64,000 bases of DNA from Dyella_B sp036746095 (GTDB lineage Bacteria; Pseudomonadota; Gammaproteobacteria; Xanthomonadales; Rhodanobacteraceae). Below, in pieces: positions 61,143 through 64,000 of the stretch. The DNA is taken from contig NZ_DAIOEU010000013.1 in the NCBI RefSeq assembly GCF_036746095.1, forward strand, positions 22,283 to 86,282. Direction: 5' to 3'. Each line of letters opens with the position of its first letter. Positions within the stretch are counted from its first letter, which is position 1. Made by a program: the position numbers and the translations under genes. Below the pieces are notes generated by a model, which made no database searches, was not told the DNA's origin, and saw nothing but the letters and a program-made list of their open reading frames with translations.

Positions 61143-62336
61143 ATGCTCGATGCTGTACTGCATTTCCTTTCCGGTGGTGTCAGCCAGGCCGGTTGGGTGT
61201 CGATCCTCGTCTACCTGCTGGTAGTCACGCAGATCACCATCTTTACCGTAACCATCTACCTGCACCGCTGCCAGACGCACCGCGGCATCGATTTGCATCC
61301 GCTCATCGCGAATTTCTTCCGCTTCTGGGGCTGGCTTACCACGGGCATGGTCACCAAGGAGTGGGTGGCAGTGCACCGCAAGCACCACGCCAAGGTGGAG
61401 ACGGAAGAGGATCCGCATAGCCCGCAGATCTACGGCATCAAGAAGGTCTTCTGGGATGGCGTATCGCTGTACCGCGACGCCAGCTACGTGAAGGAAGACC
61501 TGGAAAAGTACGGCCGCGGCACGCCGGATGACTGGATCGAGCGCAAGCTTTACACCGGCCATCCGTACTGGGGTCCGGCGCTGATGCTGATCATCAATTT
61601 CGCCTTGTTCGGCGTGATCGGCGCGGCCGTGTGGGCGGTGCAGATGGCCTGGATTCCGTTCTGGGCGGCCGGCTTCGTCAACGGCGTCGGCCACTGGTGG
61701 GGCTACCGCAATTTCGAAAGTTCCGACACCGCGACCAACCTTATTCCCTGGGGCTTCTGGATCGGCGGCGAAGAACTGCACAACAATCACCATGCGTTCC
61801 CGAGCTCGGCGAAGTTCGCGCTGCGCAAGTGGGAGTTCGACATCGGCTGGGCCGCCATCTGCGTGCTGCGCAGCGTAGGCCTGGCCAAGGTTTTGCGCGT
61901 GGCACCCACGCTCGATACGCGCCCCAACGTGCACCTGCCTGACGCCGAAACCCTGAAAGCCGTGCTTACCCACCGCTTCCAGGCGATGACCGACTACTAC
62001 CGCAACGTGATCGTCCCGACCCTGCGCGATGAAGCACAGCACGCCGGCGAAGGCATCAAGTCCATGCCGCGCCGCCTGCGTCGCGCACTGGCCGACGGCG
62101 GTCGCTGGCTCGATGGTGAAAACCGCGAGCGCATGCAGGACGTGCTGGCCAAGCGCCCCATGCTCAAGACGGTGTGCGAATTCCGCAATCGTCTGGCCGA
62201 ATTGATGGAGCAGCGTGGTGCCGACCAGGCGTTGAAGGGTTTGCAGCAGTGGATCGTCGAGGCCGAGCAGAGCGGCATCCGCGCACTGCAGGAATTCGCG
62301 CAGCGCTTGAAGGGATATTCGCTGGCCGCTGCCTGA
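61143..62336 (+). CDS. Acyl-CoA/acyl-lipid delta-9 desaturase family protein
   Basis: 397 residues, membrane-bound di-iron desaturase. Histidine boxes: HRCQTH (41-46), HRKHH (78-82) and HNNHH (213-217), and HWWGYRNFESSDTATN. Several membrane helices. Introduces a double bond into saturated acyl chains; a long helical C-terminal domain after about 260 is larger than in many homologues. ATG 61143. Confidence 0.93.
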   Translation: MLDAVLHFLSGGVSQAGWVSILVYLLVVTQITIFTVTIYLHRCQTHRGIDLHPLIANFFRFWGWLTTGMVTKEWVAVHRKHHAKVETEEDPHSPQIYGIKKVFWDGVSLYRDASYVKEDLEKYGRGTPDDWIERKLYTGHPYWGPALMLIINFALFGVIGAAVWAVQMAWIPFWAAGFVNGVGHWWGYRNFESSDTATNLIPWGFWIGGEELHNNHHAFPSSAKFALRKWEFDIGWAAICVLRSVGLAKVLRVAPTLDTRPNVHLPDAETLKAVLTHRFQAMTDYYRNVIVPTLRDEAQHAGEGIKSMPRRLRRALADGGRWLDGENRERMQDVLAKRPMLKTVCEFRNRLAELMEQRGADQALKGLQQWIVEAEQSGIRALQEFAQRLKGYSLAAA

Positions 62337-62360
62337 TTTGAACGGCTAAATGCGATGAAC

Positions 62361-62396
62361 AAAAAAAGCCCGCCTCATTCAAGGCGGGTTTTTTTT
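62361..62396. terminator. Bidirectional rho-independent terminator
   Basis: AAAAAAAGCCCGCCT, 4-5 nt loop, AGGCGGGTTTTTTTT. It ends the desaturase transcript and would also stop the minus-strand DCC/DUF4166 transcript. Confidence 0.92.
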
Positions 62397-62583
62397 ATGG
62401 ATGGCATATCTCGCGATGCGAGTGCTATTGATCGCAGCAGCCGGCGTATTCAGCCAACGCATCGCCGCGCGCCTGGTCCCCCGCGAACGGTTCGGACGAG
62501 CATGCCATCAACCCAGGCGACCGCACGCCCCGTGGGGACGCGAGCGTGGCGACGATACTCGGCTACTGCGAAGCCGGAAACGC

Positions 62584-63000
62584 TCACGGCAGGAAGCGCG
62601 AGCGTTGTTCCGGCGTGGGCACGAAACACTGATCGCTGCGCCCGAACAAACGATAGCGATGACGTGCAACGAAACGGTACGCGAGATCGCGAATGGAGTG
62701 GGGGACCGAGAGCACCAAGGCGCTCAGCCATTGCCAGCGCCGATAAGGTAATCCGCGCAACACCCGCGCGATGGCGGTGGTATCGGTGTAACCGCAGCCT
62801 TCTTCAACCAGCAGCATCGAAAATGGCGAGTCAGGGTCGAGGCCGTGCGTCTGCAACAAGTGCCGGCCACTTTCCGATTGCATGGAGGCAAAACGATAGC
62901 GGCCTTCTTGATCGCGTTCCAGCAGAAAGCGCACCCAGCGGCTGCACAGCAGGCAGACGCCGTCATACACGATCACGGGCGATGCCGCGCTTTCAGTCAT
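62584..63000 (-). CDS. DCC-family thiol-disulfide oxidoreductase-like protein (DUF393)
   Basis: 138 residues. The family motif YDGVCLLCSRWVRF gives Cys16 and Cys19; LPYRRWQWL and RLFGRSDQCFVP follow. Predicted to act on disulfides in the cytoplasm; targets unknown. ATG 63000 overlaps the DUF4166 stop by 8 bp. Confidence 0.88.
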   Translation of the reverse strand: MTESAASPVIVYDGVCLLCSRWVRFLLERDQEGRYRFASMQSESGRHLLQTHGLDPDSPFSMLLVEEGCGYTDTTAIARVLRGLPYRRWQWLSALVLSVPHSIRDLAYRFVARHRYRLFGRSDQCFVPTPEQRSRFLP

Positions 63001-63541
63001 CGGTGACGATCTCCAGCCAGCCTCGGTAGGCGACCAGCCGGCCTAGCCACGGCAATCGAGTGTCGACGGTGAAGGCATAGCGACCATCGCGCTCACCGCT
63101 GTGCGAATGCACGGTCCCCAGCCAGCTGCGCGGCACCGGTATGCCAAGCACTCGTGCACCGTTCAACTGCCAGGCAACGCCATCGGCATCCGGGCGTAAC
63201 GTGAAGCGAAGGGTCACCGCGCCGAGTTGTTCCCACAGGTGTGTGGCGGTTGCATCATGGCGCAGTGTCGATTGCATCTGGCCGCGCGCAAAGCGTCGGG
63301 TCCAGATTTCACGATGCCCTTGGCGCTCGATGCATAATTCCAGCGCCTGTTCCGGGCCGGGAGGTGGAAGTTTCAGCAGCCACCGCAAAGTGCGCAGCAT
63401 GACATTGCCATCGCCCTCTACATCGGCCTTGCCGCGCGCGAGGATACGAGGGGTGGCGCCGTGCATGGCGCGCACCGATCCTGGCAAGTCGTGCCAGGCC
63501 GGCTTGAGCAGAGCAGGGAAAAGCGCATCGTTGGTTTCCAT
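62993..63541 (-). CDS. DUF4166 domain protein
   Basis: 182 residues. METNDALFPALLKPAWHDLP, GHREIWTRRFARG and GRVLGIPVPRSW-like blocks match DUF4166. Function unknown; cytoplasmic. ATG 63541 was chosen over the frame to 63724, which crosses the rpmG terminator. Co-transcribed with the DCC gene. Confidence 0.82.
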   Translation of the reverse strand: METNDALFPALLKPAWHDLPGSVRAMHGATPRILARGKADVEGDGNVMLRTLRWLLKLPPPGPEQALELCIERQGHREIWTRRFARGQMQSTLRHDATATHLWEQLGAVTLRFTLRPDADGVAWQLNGARVLGIPVPRSWLGTVHSHSGERDGRYAFTVDTRLPWLGRLVAYRGWLEIVTDD

Positions 63542-63584
63542 GCGTCGATCATGCGGAAACGTTCTTGGCATGTGCAAGCGGCCA

Positions 63585-63612
63585 AAAGAAAACCCGCCTC
63601 GAGGGCGGGCTT
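63585..63612 (-). terminator. Terminator of the rpmB-rpmG operon
   Basis: On the minus strand GCCCGCCCTCGAGGCGGG is followed by TTTTCTTTT; the palindrome CCCGCCTCGAGGGCGGG spans 63593-63609. It lies 45 bp after the rpmG stop. Confidence 0.85.
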
Positions 63613-63656
63613 TCGATAGATCCTGACTTTCGCCGGAGGATTCACCTAACGGTGGA

Positions 63657-63824
63657 TCACTTGATCTTGCCTTCCTTGTAGAGCACATGCTTGCGCACGA
63701 CCGGATCGTATTTCTTGAATTCAAACTTGTCCGGAGTGTTCTTCTTGTTCTTCTGCGTGGTGTAGAAGTGGCCGGTACCGGCCGAAGAGATCAAACGGAT
63801 CTTGTCGCTCTTGCTCTTGGACAT
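63657..63824 (-). CDS. rpmG: 50S ribosomal protein bL33
   Basis: 55 residues: starts MSKSKSDKIRLISSAGTGHF and ends EFKKYDPVVRKHVLYKEGK, the gammaproteobacterial bL33 form without zinc cysteines. AAGGAG 8 nt before ATG 63824. Follows rpmB by 12 bp, as in most bacteria. Confidence 0.97.
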   Translation of the reverse strand: MSKSKSDKIRLISSAGTGHFYTTQKNKKNTPDKFEFKKYDPVVRKHVLYKEGKIK

Positions 63825-63836
63825 GACTTAAGCTCC

Positions 63837-64000
63837 TTAGATCTTTTCGCCACGGGCACGCAGGTCGGCGATCACGGCCTCGATGCCCTTCTTGTCGATG
63901 GTACGCAGCGCCTGGTTGGAGACGCGCAATTTGACCCAACGGTTTTCGCTGGGAACCCAGAACCGGCGCTCATGCAGGTTGGGCAACCAGCGGCGGCGGG
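63837..64000 (-). CDS. rpmB: 50S ribosomal protein bL28 (5' part outside the window)
   Basis: The last 54 codons are present: RRRWLPNLHERRFWVPSENR, then WVKLRVSNQALRTIDKKG and IEAVIADLRARGEKI. The start lies beyond position 64000. Together with rpmG it forms the usual rpmBG pair. Confidence 0.96.
   Translation of the reverse strand, partial: RRRWLPNLHERRFWVPSENRWVKLRVSNQALRTIDKKGIEAVIADLRARGEKI

Overview
The window is a GC-rich gammaproteobacterial chromosome segment. Gene content and order point to the Xanthomonadales (Lysobacterales), most likely a Rhodanobacteraceae-type bacterium such as Dyella, Rhodanobacter or Luteibacter. The assignment is inferred from the ubiA/ubiE ubiquinone genes, the bioB-bioF-bioH-bioC set, the ilv-leu order, a PlsB acyltransferase and many intergenic palindromes; no rRNA or tRNA gene was seen to confirm it. 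Almost all of the window is ordinary chromosomal backbone, with no prophage, CRISPR array or transposase gene.

Layout. Positions 1-8 kb hold tagI, an orphan LptA-like protein and a minus-strand biotin operon (bioB-bioF-trhO-bioH-bioC), preceded by a SufR-like four-cysteine regulator and a secreted helical protein. At 8-10.5 kb are comF, ubiA and a FosX-like metalloprotein. From 21.6 down to 10.45 kb runs one branched-chain amino acid superoperon on the minus strand: promoter, 45-residue Leu/Val/Ile-rich leader peptide, attenuator, then leuA-ilvE-leuC-leuD-leuB-ilvC-VOC protein-ilvG-ilvM-ilvA, mostly with 4-bp overlaps. At 22-39.6 kb is a mixed housekeeping stretch: ttcA, an aromatic/aspartate aminotransferase, rdgC, a zinc metallopeptidase, trehalase plus a sugar-dehydrogenase-like SDR, an M1 aminopeptidase, proline iminopeptidase, an Lrp regulator divergent from an EamA exporter, a glutathione transferase and ubiE.

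At 39.7-42.8 kb a compact four-gene exported redox module (DsrE-like protein, solute-binding protein, dihaem cytochrome c4-like protein, TsdA-like dihaem lipoprotein) is the best candidate for a poorly described system. At 43.4-50 kb are a MASE1 membrane sensor with a degenerate kinase module, a frameshifted DUF6429 gene coupled to plsB, a lipoprotein, and a very short ORF that ends inside a strong terminator. From 50 to 64 kb come an acid phosphatase, an AI-2E-type permease, bluB, a Rep/UvrD helicase, tdk, mutM in an operon with a Gld-type ABC exporter, an acyl desaturase, and rpmG-rpmB (cut by the window end).

Non-coding highlights: (i) two diverged copies of a structured, TA-flanked, inverted-repeat element (1.3 kb and 35.1 kb) whose stems differ in sequence yet stay self-complementary, and whose flanking TA forms part of a stop codon in both cases; (ii) the leuA attenuation leader, which may be translated from a leaderless transcript; (iii) MetJ-box-like tandem octamers; (iv) several REP-like palindromes, one of which encodes the C-terminal tail of TrhO inside the biotin operon.
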